A stretch of DNA of 13,424 nt from Acidiferrobacteraceae bacterium (GTDB lineage Bacteria; Pseudomonadota; Gammaproteobacteria; Acidiferrobacterales; Acidiferrobacteraceae). Made by a program: the position numbers and the translations under genes. The DNA lies in NCBI GenBank assembly GCA_027343725.1, contig DAHWKH010000008.1:1-13424 (forward strand). Reading direction: 5' to 3'. Under the pieces are notes generated by a model. It made no database searches. It was not told the origin of the DNA and was given only the letters and a program-made list of their open reading frames with translations. This document shows, one piece after another, positions 1 through 6,689 of the stretch. Every line of letters starts with the position of its first letter. Position 1 is the stretch's first letter.

Positions 1-1823
1 ACGAGTTTCCGCGCATCCTCGACGCCGCGCGCGCCGCCGAACTCACGCGCGCGGGCCAGCTCGTGTTGCGCAGACTCGCGGTGCTGTCCTATCCCACGGT
101 CGCGGCGATCCGTGGGGCGTGTCTCGGCGGGGGGCTCGAACTCGCGCTCGCCTGCAGCTATCGCGTCGCCTGCGATGACGAGGACACGGTCCTGGGTCTG
201 CCGGAGGTGCGGCTCGGCATCCACCCGGGCTTCGGGGGCACGGTGCGCCTGCCGGCCTTGATCGGGGCCCTGCCGGCCTTGCCGTTGATCCTGAGCGGGC
301 GCACGCTCTCGGCATCGCGCGCGTACAAGCTCAAGCTCGTCGATGCGCGCGTGCCCGAACGCCATCTCATGGCCGCGGCGCGCGCGCTCCTGGAGCGCGT
401 CCCGCCGAAGGCGCGCCCGCCCTGGCACCGCGCGCTGTTGTCGGCGCCGCTCGTGCGACCCTACCTCGCCGCGGCCCTGAAACGCACCTTGCGCACGCGC
501 GTGCGCTGCGACCATTATCCGGCGCCCTGCCGAGTGTTGTCGCTCTTCTCCCGTCAGGGATCGTTCGAGGCCGAGGCCCTCTCGTGCGCCGAGCTCCTGG
601 TGAGTCCCGCAAGCCGCCATTTGGTGAGGCTTTTCGAATTGTCCGATGAGCTCAAACGCGAGGCGCGCACGGTCGCGCACGGGGTTCGCCACGTGCACAT
701 CGTGGGTGCCGGGGTCATGGGCGGGGACATCGCCGCCTGGGCGGCCTTCAAGGGGTTTCATGTGAGCCTGCAGGACCGCGAGCCGGAGGCCATCGCGCGC
801 GCCGTGAAGCGCGCGCACGCGCTGTTCGCGAAAAAATTGCGCCCGCGCGCGGCGGTGGCGGCGCGTGACCGCTTGATGCCGGACGTCAAGGGACACGGCC
901 TCAAGCACGCCGATCTCGTGGTCGAGGCCATCATCGAGGACGCCGATGCCAAGCGCGCGCTGTTCGCCGTCCTGGAGGAACGCATGCCGGAGGGCGCGCT
1001 CCTCGCGACCAATACCTCGAGCATCCCCCTCGACGATCTCGCGACCGGCCTCAAGACGCCGGAGCGGCTGGTGGGCCTGCACTTTTTCAATCCGGTGGCC
1101 AAGATGCCGCTCGTCGAGGTCATCAGCGGCGACTGCACGGCGGCGCCGGCCGCCGCCCGGGCGCGGGCCTTCGCGGTGGCCCTCGAGCGCCTGCCGATCG
1201 ATGTGCGCAGCGCGCCGGGGTTTCTCGTCAATCGCGCGCTCATGCCCTATCTTCTGGAGGCGGTGCGGCTCGCGGAGGAGGGGGTGGCGCTCGAGGACAT
1301 CGACCGCGCGGCCGTCGACTTCGGCATGCCCATGGGGCCGATCGCGCTCGCCGACACCGTCGGCCTCGATATCTGCCTCGCGGTCGCGCGCACCTTGAGC
1401 GGGCCGCTCAACCTGACGCCGCCGGATCTCCTGGTGCGCAAGGTGAGCGCCGGGGAGCTCGGCAAAAAATCCGGACGGGGATTCTATGTGTATCCGCGCA
1501 AGCGGCGCCTGTTTGCACCCAGGCGCCCGCCGTTGCCCGCGGGCATGGGCGAGCGTCTGATCCTGCCGCTCGTGAACGAGGCCGCGCGCTGCGTGCGGTT
1601 GCGCGTGGTCCCGGATGCGGACATCGCGGACATCGGGCTCGTGTACGGAACGGGCTTTGCGCCGTTTCGCGGCGGGCCCCTCGGTTACGCCGAATCCCTG
1701 GGCGCCGCGGAGGCCGCGCACCGGTTGAGCGACTGGCAGGCGCGCCTGGGCGAGCGCTTCGCGCCCGACGAGGCCTGGGGCCAGGCTGACCTCTTCACCC
1801 GCCGGCCGCTCACGCCGCCATGA
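1..1823 (+). CDS. fadJ: 3-hydroxyacyl-CoA dehydrogenase / enoyl-CoA hydratase fusion (FadJ/FadB-type), 5'-partial
   Basis: This is the fatty-acid beta-oxidation multifunctional protein. The first half hydrates trans-2-enoyl-CoA and the second half oxidises 3-hydroxyacyl-CoA with NAD. The frame is open from base 3, so the start lies outside the window. About 606 residues are visible against roughly 715-730 for the family, so about 110 are missing. Visible residues about 38-90 are a crotonase core (GACLGGGLELA, then LPEVRLGIHPGFGGT); both catalytic glutamates are present, at about 46 and 68. A linker leads to the Rossmann motif GAGVMG at about 235-240. HFFNPVAKMPLVEVI at about 360-374 supplies the His/Glu dyad of the dehydrogenase, and the usual C-terminal helical domain follows. 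The stop overlaps the start of the acyl-CoA synthetase (ATGA), which suggests an operon with translational coupling. FadJ and FadB cannot be told apart with confidence; the absence of a visible thiolase partner does not decide it. Confidence 0.93.
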   Translation, partial: EFPRILDAARAAELTRAGQLVLRRLAVLSYPTVAAIRGACLGGGLELALACSYRVACDDEDTVLGLPEVRLGIHPGFGGTVRLPALIGALPALPLILSGRTLSASRAYKLKLVDARVPERHLMAAARALLERVPPKARPPWHRALLSAPLVRPYLAAALKRTLRTRVRCDHYPAPCRVLSLFSRQGSFEAEALSCAELLVSPASRHLVRLFELSDELKREARTVAHGVRHVHIVGAGVMGGDIAAWAAFKGFHVSLQDREPEAIARAVKRAHALFAKKLRPRAAVAARDRLMPDVKGHGLKHADLVVEAIIEDADAKRALFAVLEERMPEGALLATNTSSIPLDDLATGLKTPERLVGLHFFNPVAKMPLVEVISGDCTAAPAAARARAFAVALERLPIDVRSAPGFLVNRALMPYLLEAVRLAEEGVALEDIDRAAVDFGMPMGPIALADTVGLDICLAVARTLSGPLNLTPPDLLVRKVSAGELGKKSGRGFYVYPRKRRLFAPRRPPLPAGMGERLILPLVNEAARCVRLRVVPDADIADIGLVYGTGFAPFRGGPLGYAESLGAAEAAHRLSDWQARLGERFAPDEAWGQADLFTRRPLTPP

Positions 1824-3490
1824 GCGCGCTCGCGCCGGTCCCGCAGACGATCGACGGCCTCTTTCGGGCGCGCGTCGCCCAAAGCCCCGACGCGCGCGCC
1901 TACTCGGACCGAGGCCCCAACGGCTGGCGGCACTTTACTTGGACGGAGGCCGCGCGCACGGTCGCGCGCGTGCGCGCCGGGCTCCTGAAGAGCGGGGTCC
2001 AGCCGGGCGATCGCATCGGGGTGTGTGCCTACAACAGCCCCGAGTGGATCTTCTGTGACATCGCGGCCCTCTCGCTCGGGCTGACCGTGGTGCCGCTCTT
2101 TTTCAACGACCGGCCCGAGAACACCGCTTATTGCTTGCGTGACGCCGGCGTGCAGATCGTGTTCGTGGACCGCCCGGTGGCCCCCGAGATCCTCGCGAGC
2201 GGCGTGCGCGGCATCGTGGCGCTGAAGGAGGTTGCCGGCGTCGTGTCGCTCGCGCATTGGATGCCCGAGGACGGGGATGAGACCCCGCCCGGGCATGACG
2301 CCGCGACGCTTGCGACCATCGTCTACACCTCCGGCACCACGGGGCGTCCCAAGGGCGTGATGCTGACGCACGCCAATATCACGAGCAATGTCGCGGCCTT
2401 GCTCGATGCGATCCCGGAGGTGGCCGCACGCGACCACACATTTTTGTCGTTCCTGCCGTTATCGCACATGCTCGAGCGCACGGTCGGCGGGTACACCGCC
2501 ATGGCCATCGGCGCCCACACCGTGTTCTCGCGCGGCATCAGCGAACTCGCCGCCGATCTGCGGGCGGCGCGCCCGACGGTGCTCGTGAGCGTGCCCAAGG
2601 TGTTCGAGCGCAGCTACGCGCGCATGAAAGAGGAGGCCGCGGCCTCGCCCGTGCGCGCGCGGGCCCTCGGCTGGGCGCAGGCCCTCGGGTACGCCGCGTA
2701 CGAGGGGCGGGCGCGGGGGCTCAAGCGCATCGCCGCCGGATTCGCCGATCTCCTCGTCGCGCGCGCGGTGCGCCGGAAGCTGGGCGGGCGTCTCAGCTAC
2801 GTCTTCATGGGCGGCGCGGCCGTTTCGCCGGCGCTCCTCAAGGCCTTTACGGGCCTTGGGCTGCGCTTCGTGCAGGGTTACGGGCTGACCGAGACTTCGC
2901 CCGTCATCACGTGCAACCGCCTGGCGGATCACGACCTCGAGTCCGTGGGTCGCCCGCTCGCGGGGCTCGCGCTCGCGTTTCCCGAGGGCGAGGTGTGCGT
3001 GAAAGGAGCGAGCGTGATGGCCGGCTATTGGCGCAACCCCGAGGCCACGGCGCAAGTCATCGACGGCGAGGGGTATTTTCATACCGGGGACCTTGGGCAC
3101 CTACGCGACGGGCGCTTGTATTTGACCGGCCGCGCCAAGGACGTGATCGTGTTGTCGAACGGCGAGAAGGTCGCGCCGGGGGATGTCGAACAGGCGATTC
3201 TCGAAGACCCGGTGTTCGAGCAGGCGATCGTGGTCGGCGAGGGGCGCGGCGCGCTTGCGCTCGTGGCAGTGAGCCCGCTTGCCGATCTCGAGGATCTGCA
3301 GGCGCGCGCCAACGCGCGCCTGCACGCCTTCCCCGGCTATACCCGGATCCGTTATGTGCTGCGGGTCGCCGGCCCCTGGACCGTGGAAAACGGTCTCTTG
3401 ACCCCGACGATGAAGGTCCGCCGCCAGGAGGTCGAGGCGCGCTATCGCGAGGCGATCGAGGACCTTTATGCGCAACCCGCGCACCACTAG
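1820..3490 (+). CDS. Long-chain acyl-CoA synthetase (AMP-forming, FadD-like)
   Basis: This enzyme activates fatty acids to acyl-CoA using ATP, via an acyl-adenylate, and so feeds the beta-oxidation enzyme encoded just upstream. The protein has 556 residues, typical for the ANL adenylate-forming family. The ATP-binding loop YTSGTTGRPKG is at about 169-179, the adenylate motif YGLTETSP at about 354-361, the HTGD motif at about 421-424 and the hinge/A8 region GRAKDVIVLSNGEKVAPGDVE at about 437-457. The C-terminal catalytic lysine sits in LTPTMKVRR at about 532. There is no signal peptide. The architecture resembles the long-chain synthetases that start with a short N-terminal segment (TIDGLFRARVAQSPDARAY). 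The ATG lies inside the stop of the preceding gene (ATGA), consistent with co-translation. Exact chain-length specificity cannot be read from the sequence. Confidence 0.92.
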   Translation: MSALAPVPQTIDGLFRARVAQSPDARAYSDRGPNGWRHFTWTEAARTVARVRAGLLKSGVQPGDRIGVCAYNSPEWIFCDIAALSLGLTVVPLFFNDRPENTAYCLRDAGVQIVFVDRPVAPEILASGVRGIVALKEVAGVVSLAHWMPEDGDETPPGHDAATLATIVYTSGTTGRPKGVMLTHANITSNVAALLDAIPEVAARDHTFLSFLPLSHMLERTVGGYTAMAIGAHTVFSRGISELAADLRAARPTVLVSVPKVFERSYARMKEEAAASPVRARALGWAQALGYAAYEGRARGLKRIAAGFADLLVARAVRRKLGGRLSYVFMGGAAVSPALLKAFTGLGLRFVQGYGLTETSPVITCNRLADHDLESVGRPLAGLALAFPEGEVCVKGASVMAGYWRNPEATAQVIDGEGYFHTGDLGHLRDGRLYLTGRAKDVIVLSNGEKVAPGDVEQAILEDPVFEQAIVVGEGRGALALVAVSPLADLEDLQARANARLHAFPGYTRIRYVLRVAGPWTVENGLLTPTMKVRRQEVEARYREAIEDLYAQPAHH

Positions 3491-3521
3491 CCCCCTCATC
3501 GGATCCCGATGACCGGTCGGC

Positions 3522-3557
3522 GCGGGCGCTGCGCCCAGGCGGGCTTCGGGCGCCCGC
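3522..3557 (+). terminator. GC-rich hairpin after the acyl-CoA synthetase gene, possible weak terminator
   Basis: GCGGGCGC at 3522-3529 pairs perfectly with GCGCCCGC at 3550-3557 across a 20-base loop. A competing shorter stem (GCGGGC at 3539-3544 with GCCCGC at 3552-3557) uses the same right arm. No run of T follows directly, only AAAAGTCGCTTTT, so intrinsic termination is uncertain. Confidence 0.3.
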
Positions 3558-3627
3558 AAAAGTCGCTTTTCGTGGCGGCCCGGGCTAGCATGTCGGTCTC
3601 GTGCACGGGTATCGGGGGCCGCAGTCC

Positions 3628-4053
3628 ATGAAAAAACGCCTGTCCTGGTTGGTCGTGGGGCTGGGCCTCCCGCTCCTCGGGGTGGCGCGTGTGAAGCTCA
3701 TGCCGGGCGAATGGCGTGTGAGCGCGCACACGGCCGTCGGGCTTTTGCACCGCACGACCTGTCTCGAAGGCTCGAATTTCGCGAGCCGGGTGTTGCGCGC
3801 GGAGGGGCGCGACTGCCGCCTTCTCGGCCCGGTGCAGGCGCGAGGTCCGCGGATCACGGTGCGCGAGGGCTGCCGCATCCCGGTCCCGGGTCATCGCGCC
3901 GCCCAGGCGACGATCGCGGCCCACCTGGACGTGTCCGCGGGCGGCCGGCGGTTCGCCGGGATCTCACACGTGGTGGTCAAGACGCCGTTCGGGACCATCA
4001 CGGATCACCAGCGGATCGCGGGCGTGTGGCTCAAGGCCTGCGCGCGCCCGTGA
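3628..4053 (+). CDS. Exported DUF3617-like protein
   Basis: A small 141-residue protein of unknown function. The N-terminus (MKKRLSWLVVGLGLPLLGVA) looks like a Sec signal peptide or short membrane anchor. The mature part begins LMPGEWRVS, which fits the PGxW start of DUF3617 proteins, and it ends GVWLKAC, which fits the family's C-terminal W-x-x-C. Four cysteines (about 45, 63, 82 and 138) are spaced as expected for two disulfides in the periplasm. I chose the ATG at 3628 over a GTG at 3601 because it starts directly with the positively charged signal-peptide n-region. The stop lies one base from the stop of the convergent prmB gene. The DUF3617 assignment rests on those end motifs and the cysteines, so it is moderate. 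Confidence 0.7.
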   Translation: MKKRLSWLVVGLGLPLLGVARVKLMPGEWRVSAHTAVGLLHRTTCLEGSNFASRVLRAEGRDCRLLGPVQARGPRITVREGCRIPVPGHRAAQATIAAHLDVSAGGRRFAGISHVVVKTPFGTITDHQRIAGVWLKACARP

Positions 4054-4054
4054 T

Positions 4055-4942
4055 TCACGCCCCGAAGGCCGCCAAGTCCTCCTTGTGCCAGTAACCGACG
4101 CACTCGTCATCATTCGAGGCGAGCCACAAAAGCGGGGCTTCGGGGTAATGCGACTCGAGTGCCGCGCGCGCACCCCCCACTTCCAGAACCAGGCGGCCCG
4201 TGTCCGTGAGGTGGCGCGCGGCGCGCGTGAGAATCGGCAGCACGCAATCGAGCCCCTCGGGGCCCGCGGCCAACGCGAGGCGCGGCTCCCACTGGAATTC
4301 CCGCGGCAGGTCCGCGAGTTCGTCCTCGGCCACGTAGGGCGGGTTACTGAGGATCAGGTCGTAGCGTTCGCCCGATAGGGCCGCGAACAGGTCCGAGCGG
4401 ATGAGGCGCACGCGATGCCCGAGGCGGTGGCGGCGGACATTGCGGGCGGCCACGGCGAGTGCCTCCGGGGAGATGTCGGCGGCATCCACCCGCGCCCCGG
4501 GCCACAGGCGCGCGGCGGCGATCGCGATCGCGCCGCTCCCGGTGCACAGGTCCAGGATGCGCGTGATGCCGGAAGGCGCGAGCACCGGCGGGTCGCCCGC
4601 ACGCAAGAACTCCCCGATGAGCGAACGCGGCACGATCACGCGCGGATCGACGAAAAACGAAAGCCCCGCGAACCACGCCTCGCGCACGAGATAACTCAAG
4701 GGTGCGCGCGTGCGGATGCGGGAACGCAGGAGCGCGCGGGCGCGCGCCTGGGCACGGCCTGACAGCCGCTCGGAGAGGTGCGCGCCGAGGGTCTGCGGGG
4801 GGATGCGGAGCGCGGCCGAGACGAGCCAGGCGGCCTCGTCGCGCGCATCCCAGGTCCCGTGCCCGAAGCCGACACGGGATGCGATCAGGCGCCGTTCCGT
4901 GAACAAGACCCAATCCCGGACCGTGAGGGGCCGGCCGGTCAT
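4055..4942 (-). CDS. prmB: Ribosomal protein L3 N5-glutamine methyltransferase PrmB
   Basis: This is an S-adenosylmethionine-dependent methyltransferase that modifies a conserved glutamine of ribosomal protein L3. The protein has 295 residues, close to the family norm (about 300-310). The N-terminal helical domain carries the PrmB signature FGHGTWDARDEAAWLV, then YLVREAWFAGLSFFVDPRVIVPRSLIGEFL. The SAM-binding motif is LDLCTGSGAIAIAAA and the catalytic NPPY motif is in LILSNPPYVAEDELADLP. The VDPRVIVPRS stretch and the C-terminus separate it from the release-factor methyltransferase PrmC. The start is the only ATG in frame that begins just before the conserved TVRDWVLFTERR region; the open frame further upstream is low-complexity and overlaps the malic enzyme. 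It lies 61 bp downstream of the malic enzyme gene, in the same direction. It is not beside aroC, its common neighbour in other gammaproteobacteria. Confidence 0.92.
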   Translation of the reverse strand: MTGRPLTVRDWVLFTERRLIASRVGFGHGTWDARDEAAWLVSAALRIPPQTLGAHLSERLSGRAQARARALLRSRIRTRAPLSYLVREAWFAGLSFFVDPRVIVPRSLIGEFLRAGDPPVLAPSGITRILDLCTGSGAIAIAAARLWPGARVDAADISPEALAVAARNVRRHRLGHRVRLIRSDLFAALSGERYDLILSNPPYVAEDELADLPREFQWEPRLALAAGPEGLDCVLPILTRAARHLTDTGRLVLEVGGARAALESHYPEAPLLWLASNDDECVGYWHKEDLAAFGA

Positions 4943-5003
4943 GACCGAAGCCCCCGGCGCGCGTCTCGAGGCCTGCCGAACACCCAAACGCGCATGCTGG
5001 GCT

Positions 5004-6260
5004 TCAGTCCGCCGGCGGCGGCGGGTAGTGGTCCGGGTAGGGGGCCTGGGCGACGCCCGTTGCCACCGCCGCCTGGGCCACCGCCGGCGGCACGAAGGTG
5101 CGCAGGCGCGGGTCGAGCGGTTTGGGGACGAGATAGTCCGGTCCGAACGCAAGCTGCGTCAGGCGATACGCCGCCAAGACCTCGGCGGGGACCGGGAGTT
5201 TCGCAAGCGCGCTCAGGGCGCGCACGGCGCCGAGCTGCATGGCCTCGTTGATGCGCGTTGCGCGCACGTCCAAGGCCCCGCGAAAGATGAAGGGGAAACC
5301 GAGGACGTTGTTGATCTGGTTCGGGTAATCGGAACGCCCGGTCGCCATGACGAGGTCCGCGCGCGCCTCGTGGGCGACCTCCGGGAGGATCTCGGGGACC
5401 GGGTTCGCGAGCGCGAACACGATCGGTTTCGGGGCCATGCTCTTCACCATGTCGGCATCCACGAGATCCGCCGCCGACACCCCGACGAACACATCGGCGC
5501 CGCTCATGACCTCGCGCAGGGTGCGCGCGCTCGTCGCGTGCGCGAAGGGTCGTTTGTAGTCGTTCAAATCGGTCCGTTGCGAGTGCACCACGCCGCGGCT
5601 GTCGACGAGGGTGATGGCCTCGGGGCGTGCGCCGAGGGTCATCAAAAGCCGCATCGACGTCAGCCCCGCGGCACCCGCCCCGAGACACACGATGCGCACC
5701 GCGTCGAGCGTCTTGCCCTGGATCTCGAGCGCGTTCAAGAGCCCCGCGCACACGATCACCGCCGTGCCGTGCTGGTCGTCATGGAACACCGGGATCGACA
5801 GCCGCTCACTCAAGGCCTTCTCGATCTCGAAGCACGCCGGCGCCGCCACGTCCTCGATATTGATGCCCCCGAACGTCGGTTCCAAAGCCGCGACCACCTC
5901 GATGAACTGTTGCGGGCTCGCGGCTTGCACCTCGAGGTCGAAGACGTCGATGTCGGCGAAGCGCTTGAACAACACCGCCTTGCCCTCGAGCACCGGCTTC
6001 GCGGCGAGCGGTCCGACGTTGCCGAGGCCCAGCACGGCGGTGCCGTCGCTCACCACCGCCACGAGATTGCCCTTGTCGCTATACCGGTAGGCGTTGGCGG
6101 GGTCGGCACAGATCGCGCGCACGGGCTCGGCCACGCCCGGGGTGTAGGCGAGGGCCAGATCGTTTTGGGTATCGCAGGGCTTGGTGGGGATAACGGCGAT
6201 CTTTCCGGGGGGCGAGGACGCGTGATACGACAGCGCCCGATCGCGCAAGTCCTCGGCCAT
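5004..6260 (-). CDS. Malic enzyme, MaeB-type, without phosphotransacetylase domain
   Basis: The enzyme oxidatively decarboxylates malate to pyruvate, supplying pyruvate and NAD(P)H. The 418 residues match closely the malic half of E. coli MaeB: PGKIAVIPTKP, then DLALAYTPGVAEP with the catalytic tyrosine at about 39, LEGKAVLFKRFADIDVFDLEV with the catalytic lysine at about 94, the metal-site acids in GGINIEDVAAP (about 136-137) and VFHDDQHGTAV (about 159-168), and the dinucleotide loop GAGAAG at about 194-199. TGRSDYPNQINNVLGFPF follows. The phosphotransacetylase-like C-terminal domain of long MaeB (about 760 residues) is absent, as in many short bacterial enzymes, so regulation by acetyl-CoA via that domain is not expected. 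The ribosome-binding site (GGGGAG) is just upstream, 15 bp after the rpmE stop, so it is probably co-transcribed with rpmE. NAD versus NADP preference is not decided here. Confidence 0.93.
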   Translation of the reverse strand: MAEDLRDRALSYHASSPPGKIAVIPTKPCDTQNDLALAYTPGVAEPVRAICADPANAYRYSDKGNLVAVVSDGTAVLGLGNVGPLAAKPVLEGKAVLFKRFADIDVFDLEVQAASPQQFIEVVAALEPTFGGINIEDVAAPACFEIEKALSERLSIPVFHDDQHGTAVIVCAGLLNALEIQGKTLDAVRIVCLGAGAAGLTSMRLLMTLGARPEAITLVDSRGVVHSQRTDLNDYKRPFAHATSARTLREVMSGADVFVGVSAADLVDADMVKSMAPKPIVFALANPVPEILPEVAHEARADLVMATGRSDYPNQINNVLGFPFIFRGALDVRATRINEAMQLGAVRALSALAKLPVPAEVLAAYRLTQLAFGPDYLVPKPLDPRLRTFVPPAVAQAAVATGVAQAPYPDHYPPPPAD

Positions 6261-6275
6261 GAGCGGGCTCCCCGG

Positions 6276-6482
6276 TTACTTGCGCAGACCGTACTTCTGG
6301 CGGAATTTCTCGACGCGCCCGGTGCTGTCGACGATCTTCTGCTTACCCGTGTAGAACGGGTGGCACACGGAGCAGACCTCGACCTGCAGGTCGTGACCGA
6401 GCGTCGATCCGGTCCGGAAGGTGTTTCCGCACGCGCAGGTCACGGTGATGGTCCGGTACTCGGGATGGATTTCGGGTTTCAT
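6276..6482 (-). CDS. rpmE: 50S ribosomal protein L31, zinc-binding type
   Basis: A 68-residue large-subunit ribosomal protein. It begins MKPEIHPEYR and contains the four zinc-ligand cysteines of the C+ (RpmE) form: CACG at 16-18 and CSVC at 37-40, followed by HPFYTGKQK and the GRVEKFRQKY tail. The C+ type contrasts with the zinc-free paralogue (YkgM/RpmE2) used under zinc limitation. I chose the ATG at 6482 over an upstream TTG because it matches the family start and is preceded by a GGGCGAGG ribosome-binding site. It is the first gene of the minus-strand run rpmE - malic enzyme - prmB, with a promoter-like sequence about 40 bp upstream. Confidence 0.96.
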   Translation of the reverse strand: MKPEIHPEYRTITVTCACGNTFRTGSTLGHDLQVEVCSVCHPFYTGKQKIVDSTGRVEKFRQKYGLRK

Positions 6483-6520
6483 GGTCGCCTCGCCCAAAGC
6501 GCTGGCTGATAAAGCGCGGC

Positions 6521-6550
6521 ACTATAAAGGAAAAGCCGCGACGAGCGCAA
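6521..6550 (-). promoter_or_regulatory. Predicted sigma-70 promoter of rpmE
   Basis: Read on the minus strand, TTGCGC (6550-6545) is followed by an 18-base spacer and TATAGT (6526-6521). The -10 box ends 38 bases before the rpmE ATG, leaving room for a short leader with a Shine-Dalgarno sequence. This is inferred from consensus only. Confidence 0.5.
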
Positions 6551-6689
6551 GTCTCCCATACGCCCACGGGCCGACGCCGCCCCATGCGCGGAGCCATGGT
6601 CCCGCCTCCTCGTCAGGGCGACGGATGGTGGCGCGCACGCCTTTTGGCCATCATGCCTGCTCTTTCGAGATCGTCTCCGGAGGAGGCCC

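Noticed and set aside
2911..3588. Alternative-frame plus-strand ORF of 225 codons inside and after the acyl-CoA synthetase gene
   Set aside because: It overlaps a gene with full ANL-family motifs and has no recognisable domain.
4943..5152. Upstream extension of prmB by 70 codons
   Set aside because: The extra residues are Arg/Thr/Pro-rich, overlap the end of the malic enzyme gene and have no counterpart in the PrmB family.
4710..6509. A 599-codon plus-strand open frame across prmB, the malic enzyme and rpmE
   Set aside because: It is antisense to three clear genes, rich in Arg, His and Gly with no recognisable motif, and is the usual mirror frame produced by GC-rich codon bias.
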